DNA from: Limimaricola soesokkakensis
GTDB taxonomy: Bacteria; Pseudomonadota; Alphaproteobacteria; Rhodobacterales; Rhodobacteraceae
Reading direction: 5' to 3'
Assembly: GCF_900172345.1 (NCBI RefSeq)
Contig: NZ_FWFY01000007.1
Location: 1-64,000 of the forward strand
DNA length: 64,000 nucleotides
Part shown: positions 26,048-34,082 of the stretch, piece after piece
Layout of the letters: every line of letters starts with the position of its first letter
Numbering within the stretch: the first letter of the stretch is position 1
Notes under the pieces: generated by a model
Databases searched by the model: none
The model's input: the letters and a program-made list of their open reading frames with translations, nothing else
What the model was told of the DNA's origin: nothing
Made by a program: the position numbers and the translations under genes

Positions 26048-26122
26048 ATGCGCAACATCATCTACATCATCGGTCTCGTCGTCGTCGTCATCGCCGTTCT
26101 CTCGCTGATCGGCCTGGTCTGA
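26048..26122 (+). CDS. 24-residue single-pass membrane peptide
   Basis: The frame ATG CGC AAC ... GTC TGA encodes MRNIIYIIGLVVVVIAVLSL followed by IGLV. A short positively charged start is followed by one hydrophobic helix that spans a membrane. GAAGGG lies about 6 nt before the ATG, a fitting ribosome binding site. It ends 2 bp before the stop of the convergent ArsR gene. The sequence is a well-formed membrane helix rather than chance coding, but expression is not proven. It is too short for ordinary gene callers. Confidence 0.65.
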   Translation: MRNIIYIIGLVVVVIAVLSLIGLV

Positions 26123-26124
26123 GA

Positions 26125-26490
26125 TCAACCCTCCGCCGCTGCCGGGTCTTCGGAACCCTCCGCGGCGGACGCCCCCAGTTCCCGCGCGAGGAACCTCTCG
26201 AAGGCGTCGAGATCGATGCCTTCCATCTGCCCGAACCCCTGCATCCAGACCGAGGCCTCGCGCAGCCCGTCGGGCTCCAGCTGGCACCAGGTCACGCGGC
26301 CCCGGCGGTCGCGCGAGATCAGCCCCGCCTCGGCCAGAACCCCCAGATGCTTAGAGATCGCCGCGAGCGACATCTCGAACGGCTCCGCCACGTCGGTCAC
26401 CGCCATGTCATCCTCAAGCAGCAGTGCGAGGATCGCGCGCCGGGTCGGGTCGGCAAGGGCGGAAAAGACGAGATCGAGAGATGCGGCCAT
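26125..26490 (-). CDS. ArsR/SdpR-type winged-helix repressor
   Basis: 121 residues from MAASLDLVFSALADPTRRAI. The HTH is DVAEPFEMSLAAISKHLGVL, followed by the wing RDRRGRVTWCQLEP. The metal-binding CxC or similar Cys sites of ArsR/SmtB sensors are absent, so it fits the SdpR-like branch that usually sits with an AHSA1/SRPBCC gene; none is adjacent. A perfect 16-bp palindrome lies 31 bp upstream of its start and is a likely autoregulatory operator. Confidence 0.85.
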   Translation of the reverse strand: MAASLDLVFSALADPTRRAILALLLEDDMAVTDVAEPFEMSLAAISKHLGVLAEAGLISRDRRGRVTWCQLEPDGLREASVWMQGFGQMEGIDLDAFERFLARELGASAAEGSEDPAAAEG

Positions 26491-26521
26491 GGCGCGACCT
26501 GACCCCGGGTCGGGGCAAACG

Positions 26522-26537
26522 TCAACCGCGCGGTTGA
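26522..26537. promoter_or_regulatory. Perfect palindromic operator upstream of the ArsR gene
   Basis: TCAACCGCGCGGTTGA is its own reverse complement. It lies 31 bp before the ArsR start codon, in the spacer shared with the divergent atp operon. Sites of the form TCAACC-N4-GGTTGA are known to me for ArsR/SdpR regulators paired with AHSA1 proteins, which supports the assignment. Binding is inferred. Confidence 0.6.
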
Positions 26538-26710
26538 ATGTCGCAACCACTGTTCCCACGGCCCCAACGCCGGGCCCTGCATGGCACGTTTCCGGAAATA
26601 TCCAGCAATAACAGGGTGTAGGCTCGCTATCCCTCGTGGATTTCGCCTGCTTGACCAATCCGGCCCCGCGCTATAGCACCCTCCTCGACCGATGAGGGGG
26701 CCGACCCGGA

Positions 26711-27049
26711 GTGTCCGACAGCAACAACGACGACGATCACGAGGCGCGGTTGCGCGCGCTGGACGAGCGTCTCGCCAAGTTGAAGGGCAAGCCAGAGGAA
26801 GCCGCTCATCAGGAGAGCCATTACAGCCAGGCACAGGTCGCCTGGCGGATGGTGATCGAGCTTGTGGCCGGTCTCGGGATCGGCTTCGGGGTCGGGTACG
26901 GCTTGGACACCCTCTTCGGGACCATGCCGATATTCCTGATCCCGTTCATATTCCTGGGCCTCGCGGCGGGCGTGAAGACGATGCTGCGCACGGCCAAGGA
27001 GCTGCAGGTTAAACAGCAGGCCGATCAGGCCGGCGACGACGAGGGCTGA
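26711..27049 (+). CDS. atpI: ATP synthase protein I
   Basis: 112 residues starting at GTG. A charged N-terminal half ([20 protein letters not shown]) precedes two membrane helices: [20 protein letters not shown] and [20 protein letters not shown]. AtpI helps assemble the c-ring. It is the first gene of the F0 operon, 4 bp before atpB. The GAGGGG about 10 nt upstream is the only plausible ribosome binding site, so the GTG start is somewhat uncertain. Confidence 0.88.
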   Translation: MSDSNNDDDHEARLRALDERLAKLKGKPEEAAHQESHYSQAQVAWRMVIELVAGLGIGFGVGYGLDTLFGTMPIFLIPFIFLGLAAGVKTMLRTAKELQVKQQADQAGDDEG

Positions 27050-27053
27050 GAGA

Positions 27054-27830
27054 ATGGCGACAGAAGCGGTGGCGTTGGTCGAGGGTGAAGAGCCGGGCGG
27101 TCTGGTGTTCCACCCGTTCGACCAGTTCGAGATCAAGCCGCTCTTCGGCGAGATCGGCGACCCGGTGTCCTGGTACACCATCTCCAATGCCACCTTCTGG
27201 ATGGCGATGGCCGCGCTTTGCGTGATCGGGCTGCTGGTGATCGGCACCCGCGGCCGCGCCGTGATCCCGAGCCGGGTCCAGTCGGCCGCCGAGCTGGTAT
27301 ATGGCTTCGTCTACAAGATGGTCGAGGACGTCACCGGCAAGGAAGGTCTCAAATACTTCCCCTGGATCATGACGCTGTTCCTGTTCATCCTGTTCTCGAA
27401 CTATCTCGGACTGCTGCCGCTGGCCTTCACGCCCACTTCGCACATCGCCGTCACCGCGGTGCTGGCGCTTGGCGTGTTCATCACCGTCACCGTGATCGGC
27501 TTCGTGAAGAACGGCATGGCTTTCCTCGGGCTGTTCTGGATGAAGGAAGCGCCGCTCTTCCTGCGCCCGGTCATCGCGATCATCGAGGTGATCTCGTATT
27601 TCGTGCGCCCGGTCAGCCACTCCATCCGTCTTGCCGGCAACCTCGTCGCCGGTCACGCGATGATCAAGGTGTTCGCGGGCTTTGCCGCCATCGCCGCGCT
27701 GTCGCCGCTCTCGGTCGTGGCGATCACCGCGATCTACGGGCTCGAAGTGCTCGTGGCCGGCATTCAGGCCTACGTGTTCACCATCCTCACCTGCATCTAC
27801 CTCAAGGACGCGCTGCACCCGTCGCACTGA
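27054..27830 (+). CDS. atpB: ATP synthase F0 subunit a
   Basis: 258 residues with six hydrophobic helices. The essential helix [20 protein letters not shown] carries the Arg that faces the c-ring carboxylate, and [20 protein letters not shown] is the conserved C-terminal helix. It forms the proton half-channels of F0 in the inner membrane. It lies between atpI and atpE. Confidence 0.95.
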   Translation: MATEAVALVEGEEPGGLVFHPFDQFEIKPLFGEIGDPVSWYTISNATFWMAMAALCVIGLLVIGTRGRAVIPSRVQSAAELVYGFVYKMVEDVTGKEGLKYFPWIMTLFLFILFSNYLGLLPLAFTPTSHIAVTAVLALGVFITVTVIGFVKNGMAFLGLFWMKEAPLFLRPVIAIIEVISYFVRPVSHSIRLAGNLVAGHAMIKVFAGFAAIAALSPLSVVAITAIYGLEVLVAGIQAYVFTILTCIYLKDALHPSH

Positions 27831-27901
27831 GACGGGGCGCGATCCGCCGAGGTCGGTTCACCCTTCACCAAACACGCAATTCCAAATCAGGAGATACCCC
27901 C

Positions 27902-28138
27902 ATGGAAGGCGATATCGCACAATTCGGTCAGTTCATCGGCGCCGGCCTCGCGGCCATCGGCTCGGGCCTCGCGGCCATCGGTGTGGGCTCGGTCGCGGCG
28001 AACTACCTGGGCGGCGCGCTGCGCAACCCCTCGGCTGCTGCCTCGCAGACCGCCACGCTGTTCATCGGCCTGGCCTTCGCCGAAGCGCTCGGGATCTTCT
28101 CGTTCCTCGTCGCCCTGCTGCTGATGTTCGCGGTCTGA
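27902..28138 (+). CDS. atpE: ATP synthase F0 subunit c
   Basis: 78 residues, two helices joined by a polar loop ([10 protein letters not shown]). The proton-binding Glu is in [13 protein letters not shown]. The first helix holds two near-identical GLAAIG turns, coded by perfect 17-nt direct repeats (27944-27960 and 27965-27981). The ATG follows GGAGA by 8 nt. A strong hairpin lies just after the gene, which may raise the stability of this high-copy subunit message. Confidence 0.95.
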   Translation: MEGDIAQFGQFIGAGLAAIGSGLAAIGVGSVAANYLGGALRNPSAAASQTATLFIGLAFAEALGIFSFLVALLLMFAV

Positions 28139-28160
28139 TCCAGACCTCGATCTCCTGACC

Positions 28161-28186
28161 GGCGGCGCGGGCAATCCCGCGCCGCC
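28161..28186 (+). promoter_or_regulatory. Stem-loop between atpE and the b' gene
   Basis: A perfect 11-bp stem GGCGGCGCGGG / CCCGCGCCGCC with a CAAT loop. ATTT follows but not a full T-run. In an operon where subunit c is needed at about ten copies, such a hairpin can act as a 3' mRNA stabiliser or partial terminator. That role is inferred. Confidence 0.55.
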
Positions 28187-28202
28187 ATTTCCTTAGGGCT
28201 CG

Positions 28203-28772
28203 ATGGAGGACGCCGTGGCGACCGAAACCATTACCGCCGAAGAAGCACTGGCGGTGCACGGAGCCGAAGCCGCTGGGCCGGGCATGCCCCAGCTCGACGT
28301 CTCCAGCTTCCCGAACCAGATTTTCTGGCTCCTGGTCACGCTCGGCGTGATCTATTTCGTCCTGTCCCGCTTTGCCCTGCCGCGCATCGGCGCGGTGCTG
28401 GCCGAGCGCGCGGGCACGATCACCAACGACATCGCCGCCGCCGAGGAGCTGCGGCATCGCGCCCGCGAGGCCGAGACCGCCTATGACAAGGCGCTGGCCG
28501 ATGCGCGAGCCGAGGCCAACCGGATCGTCGCCGAGACCAAGGCGCAGATCCAGGCTGATCTCGATACCGAGATCGAAAAGGCCGATGCGCAGATCGCCGC
28601 GAAGACCGCCGAAAGCCAGGCGGCGATCGACGAGATCCGCGAAAGTGCCGCGCGCAACGTGAGCGAGGTCGCCCGCGACGTCGCCCGCGAGATCGTCGCC
28701 GCCTTCGGCGCCGATGCCGATGCCGCGAAGGTCGATGCCGCGGTCGACGCCAAGCTGGGAGAGCGCGCATGA
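28203..28772 (+). CDS. atpG: ATP synthase F0 subunit b'
   Basis: 189 residues. A 35-residue polar lead with [20 protein letters not shown] is followed by one membrane helix ([20 protein letters not shown]) and a long charged coiled coil of Ala/Glu/Arg repeats that forms half of the peripheral stalk. The lead and the [13 protein letters not shown] motif mark the b' form found in photosynthetic and many other alphaproteobacteria. It overlaps the b gene by ATGA, fitting a heterodimer made in equal amounts. The symbols atpX and atpF2 are also used. Confidence 0.9.
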   Translation: MEDAVATETITAEEALAVHGAEAAGPGMPQLDVSSFPNQIFWLLVTLGVIYFVLSRFALPRIGAVLAERAGTITNDIAAAEELRHRAREAETAYDKALADARAEANRIVAETKAQIQADLDTEIEKADAQIAAKTAESQAAIDEIRESAARNVSEVARDVAREIVAAFGADADAAKVDAAVDAKLGERA

Positions 28773-29329
28773 AACTCGTTCTCGCAACCCTGGCCCTGAG
28801 CCTGACCGCCGCCCCGGCGATGGCCGCGACCGGGCCGTTCTTCTCGCTCCGCAACACCGACTTCATCGTGCTGCTGGCGTTCCTGCTCTTCGTCGGCGTG
28901 CTGCTCTACTTCCGCGTCCCGCGCGAAGTGGGCAAGCTGCTCGACAAGCGGGCCGATGGCATCCGTGCCGAACTCGACGAGGCCCGCGGGCTGCGCGAGG
29001 AAGCGCAATCGCTGCTGGCCTCCTACGAGCGCAAGCAGAAGGACGTGCAGACCCAGGCCGATCGCATCGTGTCGAACGCGCGCGAAGAGGCCAACCGCTC
29101 GGCCGAGCAGGCCAAGGTCGACATCGCGAAGTCGATCCAGCGCCGCCTGACCGCCGCCGAGGAGCAGATCCAGTCGGCTCAGGACAAGGCCGTCAAGGAG
29201 GTCCGCGACCAAGCCGTGGCCGTGGCCGTGGCCGCCGCGCGCCAGGTCATCGCCGAGCAGATGACCGCCCAGCGCGCCGACAAGATGATCGACGAGTCGA
29301 TCCAGACGGTGGGCGCCAAGCTGCACTGA
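28769..29329 (+). CDS. atpF: ATP synthase F0 subunit b
   Basis: 186 residues. A hydrophobic N-terminus ([20 protein letters not shown]) looks like a signal peptide and is followed by [20 protein letters not shown], the membrane anchor, and then a long Ala/Glu/Gln-rich coiled coil. The Ala-x-Ala site suggests that the leader may be processed, as proposed for some alphaproteobacterial b subunits. The gene ends the F0 operon; F1 genes are elsewhere, as is usual in this family. Confidence 0.92.
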   Translation: MKLVLATLALSLTAAPAMAATGPFFSLRNTDFIVLLAFLLFVGVLLYFRVPREVGKLLDKRADGIRAELDEARGLREEAQSLLASYERKQKDVQTQADRIVSNAREEANRSAEQAKVDIAKSIQRRLTAAEEQIQSAQDKAVKEVRDQAVAVAVAAARQVIAEQMTAQRADKMIDESIQTVGAKLH

Positions 29330-29355
29330 TCGGATCGTCGAGACGACAGCGATGC

Positions 29356-29389
29356 GAAAGGCCCGGCCGCGACAGCGACCGGGCCTTTC
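29356..29389 (+). terminator. Terminator of the F0 operon
   Basis: An 11-bp stem GAAAGGCCCGG / CCGGGCCTTTC with a smaller inner hairpin lies 26 nt after atpF. The A/T-bearing stem base gives a weak U-tract, adequate for a bidirectional terminator. Confidence 0.7.
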
Positions 29390-29408
29390 CACTTTCGGAT
29401 TATTCGCT

Positions 29409-29648
29409 TCAGCGGGGAGTGCTCGCGGCCTCGCTCGGCAGCGCGCCATCCAGCAGCGCCAGGAGATCGATCGAGGGGGCGGGGGTCTCGACGGGGGAGG
29501 CCGATGCCATCTCGCTGCTTTCGGGGAGGGAGCGGTCCTGCATGGCGTCGGCGGTGACATTGTGCCGATCACCGCAGCCGCCGGGCCCGGCCATCGCCGT
29601 GGAGGCCATCAGGAGCGCGGCGCAGGCCGCGGCCAGAAGTCGTGTCAT
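29409..29648 (-). CDS. Small exported protein of unknown function
   Basis: 79 residues. A clear signal peptide (MTRLLAAACAALLMASTAMA, cut before GPGGC) is followed by a short polar mature part of about 59 residues rich in Ser, Ala and Pro, with one Cys (GGCGDRHN). AGGAGG lies 8 nt upstream of the ATG. No family is recognised. It probably resides in the periplasm. Confidence 0.6.
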   Translation of the reverse strand: MTRLLAAACAALLMASTAMAGPGGCGDRHNVTADAMQDRSLPESSEMASASPVETPAPSIDLLALLDGALPSEAASTPR

Positions 29649-29708
29649 CGCGTATCCTCCTGTGGTGCGATACGCGATCCTAGCATGGATCGGGTCTTCC
29701 GTCGCGCC

Positions 29709-30482
29709 TCAGCGGCCGGTTTCGCGGCTGAGCCTCCGCCGCGCGATCTCCTCGTTGCGATCGGCCTGCCGCTGATCGCTGAGGGCGCCTTGCACGTAGT
29801 CGAGATGCGCCGCAACGGCGGCGCGGGCGGCGGCAGGATCGCGCGCCTGCAGCGCCTCGTTGATCGCGCGGTGCTGTTCCAGCACCGAGGCCCGCGTGAT
29901 GCGCTGGCGGAACATGACCTGGCGGTTGTAGAACACGCCCTCGCGCAGCAGGTCGTAGATCGAGCGCATCATGTGCAGCATGACGACGTTATGGCTCGCC
30001 TCGACGATGGCGAGGTGGAATTCGGCATCGAGCGCGGCCTCGGCCTCGGCATCGGCGGTGGGCTTGGACTGCGCCGCTTCCATCCGTGCGAAGACCGCGC
30101 CGATTACCGCGAGGTCGCTGTCGGAGCCGAGCTTGGCCGCGCGCTCCGCCGCCAGCCCCTCGATGTCGCGCCGGAACGCGACCATGTCCGATACCGCCTC
30201 CTCATGGGTGGCGAAGAGCCGTACGAGGGCGGGGGAAAAAGCCGAGCCGATGACGTTCGAGACATAGACGCCGGCACCGGCCCGAGTCTCTACCAGACCC
30301 CGTGTCTGCAACTCGGCCAGCGCTTCGCGAAGGCTCGGTCGCGACACGCCCAGTCGCTCGGCCAGCTCGCGCTCGGGCGGCAGCCGGTCGCCGGGGCGCA
30401 ATATGCCGCGCAGCACCAGCTCCTCGATCTGGCGCACCACGCCATGCGAAAGCTTTTCGGGCTGGATCGGCTTGAAAGGCAT
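29709..30482 (-). CDS. GntR-family regulator with FCD domain, candidate GlcC
   Basis: 257 residues. The N-terminal winged HTH is GDRLPPERELAERLGVSRPS with LREALAELQTRGLVETR, and the C-terminal all-helical FCD domain has the metal/effector-binding pattern DAEFHLAIVEAS and EQHRAINEAL. Members of this FadR subfamily sense organic acids (PdhR, LldR, GlcC). A palindrome with TGGTAA arms lies 16 nt before the start, and the same motif with the same spacing lies before glcDEF. On that basis it may control glycolate oxidation; the effector is not shown by sequence. Confidence 0.85.
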   Translation of the reverse strand: MPFKPIQPEKLSHGVVRQIEELVLRGILRPGDRLPPERELAERLGVSRPSLREALAELQTRGLVETRAGAGVYVSNVIGSAFSPALVRLFATHEEAVSDMVAFRRDIEGLAAERAAKLGSDSDLAVIGAVFARMEAAQSKPTADAEAEAALDAEFHLAIVEASHNVVMLHMMRSIYDLLREGVFYNRQVMFRQRITRASVLEQHRAINEALQARDPAAARAAVAAHLDYVQGALSDQRQADRNEEIARRRLSRETGR

Positions 30483-30497
30483 GGTTTGCTCCGCGAT

Positions 30498-30516
30498 TGG
30501 TAAATTTCTATTACCA
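30498..30516. promoter_or_regulatory. TGGTAA-N7-TTACCA operator before the GntR/FCD gene
   Basis: Perfect 6-bp inverted arms with a 7-nt AT-rich spacer, 16 nt upstream of the start codon, the expected place for autoregulation. The same half-site and spacer recur at 49232-49250. Confidence 0.65.
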
Positions 30517-30547
30517 CGTGCGGCGGGGCTCAACCGAAAATAAAATA

Positions 30548-30570
30548 GGGCCGCCCTTCGTGGGCGGCCC
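30548..30570 (-). terminator. Terminator of the OmpA-like gene
   Basis: A 9-bp stem GGGCCGCCC / GGGCGGCCC with a TTCGT loop; read on the minus strand it runs into TATTTTATTTTC. It lies 24 nt after the OmpA-like stop. Confidence 0.8.
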
Positions 30571-30593
30571 CATCCTGTCCGATGTGATCCGGA

Positions 30594-31253
30594 TCAGCTG
30601 TTCGGGGTGATGATGATCTCGACCCGACGGTTCTGGCGACGACCCTCGGGGCTCAGGTTCGAGGCGATGGGCTGGTCCTCGCCACGGCCGATGGCGCGGA
30701 CGCGCGACGGCGACACACCGGCCGAGGTCAGCACCGAGGCGACGGCCTGGGCGCGGCGCTCGGAGAGCTGCTGGTTATAAGCGGCCGAGCCGGTGTTGTC
30801 GGCATGACCCACCACGTTGACCGTGGTGTTGGGATAGTTGTTGAGCGAGCCGGCGATGGCGCGCAGGTCGGTTTGCAGCGATCCGGTCAGCTGGGCGCTG
30901 TCGGTGGCGAACAGGATGTCCTGCGGCAGGGTCACGACCAGCTGTTCGCCGGTGTTGACGATGCCCACATTCGAGCCGAGCTGGTTGCGCAGTTCGGCTT
31001 CCTGACGGTCGAGCAGGGCACCGGTACCGGCACCGGCGGCACCGCCGATCGCCGCGCCGACGGCGGCGCGCTGCAGCCGCTCGTCGCTGTCATCGGCGGT
31101 CAGCGCGCCCACGGCCGCGCCGAGACCGGCACCGACGAGGGCGCCGCGGCGGGTGTTGGCGTTCGGGTCGGGGTTGTTCGGGGTGACGGGCTGGCAGGCG
31201 GCCACGGCAAGGGCCGACACGGTGACGAGCGCGAGGGGAAGCTTGGTGATCAT
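30594..31253 (-). CDS. OmpA-family lipoprotein with glycine-zipper domain
   Basis: 219 residues. The lipobox VAAC-Q at Cys20 after a short signal peptide marks lipidation. A glycine-zipper part (RRGALVGAGLGAAVGAL, then AIGGAAGAGTGALL) is followed by the peptidoglycan-binding OmpA C-terminal domain: VVGHADNTGSAAYNQQLSER and SPEGRRQNRRVEI. This is the YiaD layout and tethers the outer membrane to the cell wall. An open frame runs upstream to 32372 but is a shadow of the repair gene; the lipobox fixes the start. Confidence 0.9.
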   Translation of the reverse strand: MITKLPLALVTVSALAVAACQPVTPNNPDPNANTRRGALVGAGLGAAVGALTADDSDERLQRAAVGAAIGGAAGAGTGALLDRQEAELRNQLGSNVGIVNTGEQLVVTLPQDILFATDSAQLTGSLQTDLRAIAGSLNNYPNTTVNVVGHADNTGSAAYNQQLSERRAQAVASVLTSAGVSPSRVRAIGRGEDQPIASNLSPEGRRQNRRVEIIITPNS

Positions 31254-31405
31254 CGGTTTATCCAATTCTTGCGAGTCGCGCGGGAAGTGATGCCCGCGCC
31301 TGTCCCGGTTTGATAGAGGCCGCGTGCGGCTGCTATGCAATAACGTAGCCTTGATAGGCGGGTTCCAGCCTTTTCGGGAACCAAACCGGCTGTTGCGCGG
31401 GGGCA

Positions 31406-32236
31406 TCATGCCTCGCCCCGCGCAGCCTCCCATGCCAGCATCGCCCGCTTCACCGGCAGACCCCAGTGATAGCCCCCCAACTCGCCCGATTTGCGCAGCG
31501 CCCGGTGGCAGGGGATGAGCCACGAAACCGGGTTGCGCCCGACCGCCGTGGCGGCGGCGCGGATGGCGCGGGGCGCGCCGATCCGCGCGGCGATGTCGGA
31601 ATAGGTGGTGACATGGCCCGAAGGCACCTCGAGCAGCGCCTGCCAGACCTTGATCGCGAAGGGGGCGCCGATGAGCGCGACCCGCGCCTCGCCCCGGCCT
31701 GCGAAGGCCGCCTCGACCCAGGGCGCGATGGCATGAGGCGCCTCCGAGAACCGCGCGGCGGGCCAGCGGTCGCACAGGTCCCTGAGCGTCGCATCCGTCC
31801 CGGTCTCGGCGGCGAAGCCGAGACCGCAAAGGCCGCGCTCCGTGCCCATGGCCACGACCGGACCGAACGGGCTGTCGAAATTGCCATAACGAATGTCGAG
31901 GCCGGCACCGCCGGCGCCATAATCGCCCGGGCTCATCGCTTCCCAGCGCAGGAACAGGTCGTGCAGCCGGCCCGTGCCGGATAGCCCCACCTCCTGCGCC
32001 GTCTCCAGTGTCGTGCGCCGCGCCCGCAATAGCGCCTTGGCGTGTCCGAGCGCCAGATATTGCTGATAGCGCTTGGGCGAGACGCCGACCCATGCGGAAA
32101 ACACCCGCTGGAAATGGGCGGGCGACATCTCCATCCGTGCCGCAAGATCCTCGAGCGCGAGCGGGGCGGGCGCGGCGTCTATCGCCTCGATCGCGCGGCG
32201 CATGACGCCGTAATGATATGAATGGGTCTGGTCCAT
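31406..32236 (-). CDS. AraC-HTH / O6-methylguanine-DNA methyltransferase fusion (Ada-like)
   Basis: 276 residues. The N-terminal half is an AraC-type HTH (LEDLAARMEMSPAHFQRVFS, SPKRYQQYLALGHAKALL) and the C-terminal half an alkyltransferase with the acceptor Cys in SWLIPCHRALR near residue 247, plus VPSGHVTTYSDIAARIG and GGYHWGLPVKRAML. The Ada N-terminal phosphotriester-sensing Cys domain is missing, so it can repair O6-alkylguanine but cannot sense damage in the Ada way. The start is set at MDQTHSYHYG. Confidence 0.88.
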   Translation of the reverse strand: MDQTHSYHYGVMRRAIEAIDAAPAPLALEDLAARMEMSPAHFQRVFSAWVGVSPKRYQQYLALGHAKALLRARRTTLETAQEVGLSGTGRLHDLFLRWEAMSPGDYGAGGAGLDIRYGNFDSPFGPVVAMGTERGLCGLGFAAETGTDATLRDLCDRWPAARFSEAPHAIAPWVEAAFAGRGEARVALIGAPFAIKVWQALLEVPSGHVTTYSDIAARIGAPRAIRAAATAVGRNPVSWLIPCHRALRKSGELGGYHWGLPVKRAMLAWEAARGEA

Positions 32237-32320
32237 GGGTCGAGAATAGGCCGCCGCCGACGGCCGTGCGACCCGGAAGCTGCGCATCCGGGCAAACCGC
32301 GCGCGTCACCGAAGCGGCAG

Positions 32321-32393
32321 GCCATGCGTATTTAGGGAAAGATGAACGGGGCGGCGCGTGTCCTTGGTTCATCTTTCTTCAAATACGCATGGC
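32321..32393. repeat. Inverted repeat, copy 1 (GCGTATTT outward)
   Basis: The arms GCCATGCGTATTT and AAAGATGAAC are repeated in inverted order as GTTCATCTTT and AAATACGCATGGC; the 4-nt links between them differ (AGGG and CTTC). Total pairing is 23 bp around a 19-nt loop. It lies between the divergent alkyltransferase and nth genes. The same unit occurs at 50027-50088 and 60191-60278. Confidence 0.8.
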
Positions 32394-32457
32394 GCCCGTG
32401 ATCGACCCTCGGGGCGGCGGCCTTGTGAGCACGCCTTTGGCCGGGCATAGAGGCGTG

Positions 32458-33102
32458 ATGACCCGACAGCTCGACTATCATGAGATCGACGCGATCTTCG
32501 CCCGCCTGCATGCCGCCGAGCCCGAGCCCAAGGGCGAGCTCGAGCATGTCAACGCCTACACGCTGCTCGTCGCCGTCGCGCTTTCGGCGCAAGCCACCGA
32601 TGTGGGGGTGAACAAGGCCACCCGGAAGCTCTTCGAAATCGCCGATACGCCGCAGAAGATGCTCGACCTCGGCGAGGAGGGGCTGATTGAGCATATCAAG
32701 ACGATCGGCCTTTACCGCAACAAGGCCAAGAACGTGATCCGGATGAGCGAGATCCTCGTTGAGCGTTTCGGCGGCGAGGTGCCCTCGTCGCGGGCCGCGC
32801 TGGTGTCGCTGCCGGGCGTCGGCCGCAAGACCGCCAATGTCGTGCTCAACATGTGGTGGAAGCATCCGGCGCAGGCGGTCGACACGCATATCTTCCGCGT
32901 CTGCAACCGCACGGGCATCGCGCCCGGCAAGGACGTCGACGCGGTCGAGCGCGGCATCGAGGACCACGTACCCGCACGCTGGCAGGGCCATGCGCATCAC
33001 TGGCTGATCCTGCACGGGCGCTACATCTGCGTGGCGCGGAAGCCCAAATGCCCGGCCTGCCCGATCCGCGAATACTGTCTCTTCGAGGAGAAGACCGCAT
33101 GA
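32458..33102 (+). CDS. nth: Endonuclease III (DNA glycosylase/AP lyase)
   Basis: 214 residues. The helix-hairpin-helix LPGVGRKTANVVL holds the catalytic Lys, and VDTHIFRVCNR the catalytic Asp. The C-terminal iron-sulfur loop has Cys spaced 6-2-5 (CVARKPKCPACPIREYC). It removes oxidised pyrimidines. The start at MTRQLDYHEID is standard. Its stop overlaps the next kinase gene by ATGA, so they are co-translated. Confidence 0.95.
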   Translation: MTRQLDYHEIDAIFARLHAAEPEPKGELEHVNAYTLLVAVALSAQATDVGVNKATRKLFEIADTPQKMLDLGEEGLIEHIKTIGLYRNKAKNVIRMSEILVERFGGEVPSSRAALVSLPGVGRKTANVVLNMWWKHPAQAVDTHIFRVCNRTGIAPGKDVDAVERGIEDHVPARWQGHAHHWLILHGRYICVARKPKCPACPIREYCLFEEKTA

Positions 33103-34082
33103 GCATTCCCCGCATCCTCGGCATCGGCAACGCCATCGTCGACGTCTTCGCGCAGGCCGATGACAGCTTTCTCGACCTGATGGGCATCGAGAAGGGCATC
33201 ATGCAGCTGGTCGAGCGCGAGCGCGGCGAGATGCTCTACGGCGCCATGGAGGAGCGGCGGCAGGCGCCCGGCGGCTCCGTCGCCAACACGTTGGCGGGTT
33301 TGGGCAATCTCGGACTCGAGACGAGCTTCATCGGGCGGGTGCGCGACGACGCGCTGGGGCGCTTCTATGCCGCGAGCATGGAGGAGGGCGGTACCCGCTT
33401 TCCCAACCCGCCGGTTTCGGGCGGCGAACTGCCGACCTCGCGCTCGATGATCTTCGTGAGCCCGGATGGCGAGCGTTCGATGAACACCTATCTCGGCATC
33501 TCCGCCGAGCTCGGCCCCGACGACGTCTCCGATACGGTGGCGGGGCAGGCAGGGCTGCTTTATCTTGAGGGGTATCTCTACGACAAGCCCAAAGGCAAAC
33601 AGGCCTTCGAACGCGCGGCGCGGCTGACCCAGAAGGGCGGCGGCATGGCCGGGATCGCGCTGTCGGACCCGTTCTGCGCTGACCGGCACCGCGCCGACTT
33701 CCAGAAGCTGGTGCGCGAGCTCGATTTCGTCATCGGCAACGAGCATGAATGGGAAAGCCTCTACGAATGCCGCCTTGACGAGGCGCTGACCCGCGCCGCC
33801 GCCGAGTGCCGGCTCGTGGTCTGCACCCGTTCCGGCGCGGACGTGGTGCTGATCCGGGGCGAGGAGCGGGTCGTGGTCCCGGTGCGCAAGGTGACACCGG
33901 TCGATGCTACCGGGGCGGGCGACCTGTTCGCCGCCGGATTCCTTTACGGTATCGCCACGGATCGGGATCTGGAGACGGCGGGACGCATGGGCTGCGTCGC
34001 CGCCGCCGAGGTGATCTCGCATTTCGGAGCGCGACCCGAGACGGATCTCAAGGCGCTCTTCGCTCAGGCCAGGCTGCTCTAG
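33099..34082 (+). CDS. PfkB-family carbohydrate/adenosine kinase
   Basis: 327 residues. ILGIGNAIVDVFAQADDSFL, the GGSVANTLAGLGNLGL sugar-binding stretch and the C-terminal signature VDATGAGDLFAAGFLYG with the catalytic Asp place it in the ribokinase family. Alphaproteobacterial members like this are usually named adenosine kinase; the natural substrate is unproven. It overlaps nth by 4 bp. Its TAG stop lies in CTAG, shared with the convergent phosphatase stop. Confidence 0.87.
   Translation: MSIPRILGIGNAIVDVFAQADDSFLDLMGIEKGIMQLVERERGEMLYGAMEERRQAPGGSVANTLAGLGNLGLETSFIGRVRDDALGRFYAASMEEGGTRFPNPPVSGGELPTSRSMIFVSPDGERSMNTYLGISAELGPDDVSDTVAGQAGLLYLEGYLYDKPKGKQAFERAARLTQKGGGMAGIALSDPFCADRHRADFQKLVRELDFVIGNEHEWESLYECRLDEALTRAAAECRLVVCTRSGADVVLIRGEERVVVPVRKVTPVDATGAGDLFAAGFLYGIATDRDLETAGRMGCVAAAEVISHFGARPETDLKALFAQARLL

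Noticed and set aside
30594-32372. A 592-residue frame joining a long N-terminus to the OmpA-like protein
   Set aside because: The upstream part is a frame-shifted shadow of the alkyltransferase gene; the OmpA-like lipobox fixes the true start at 31253.
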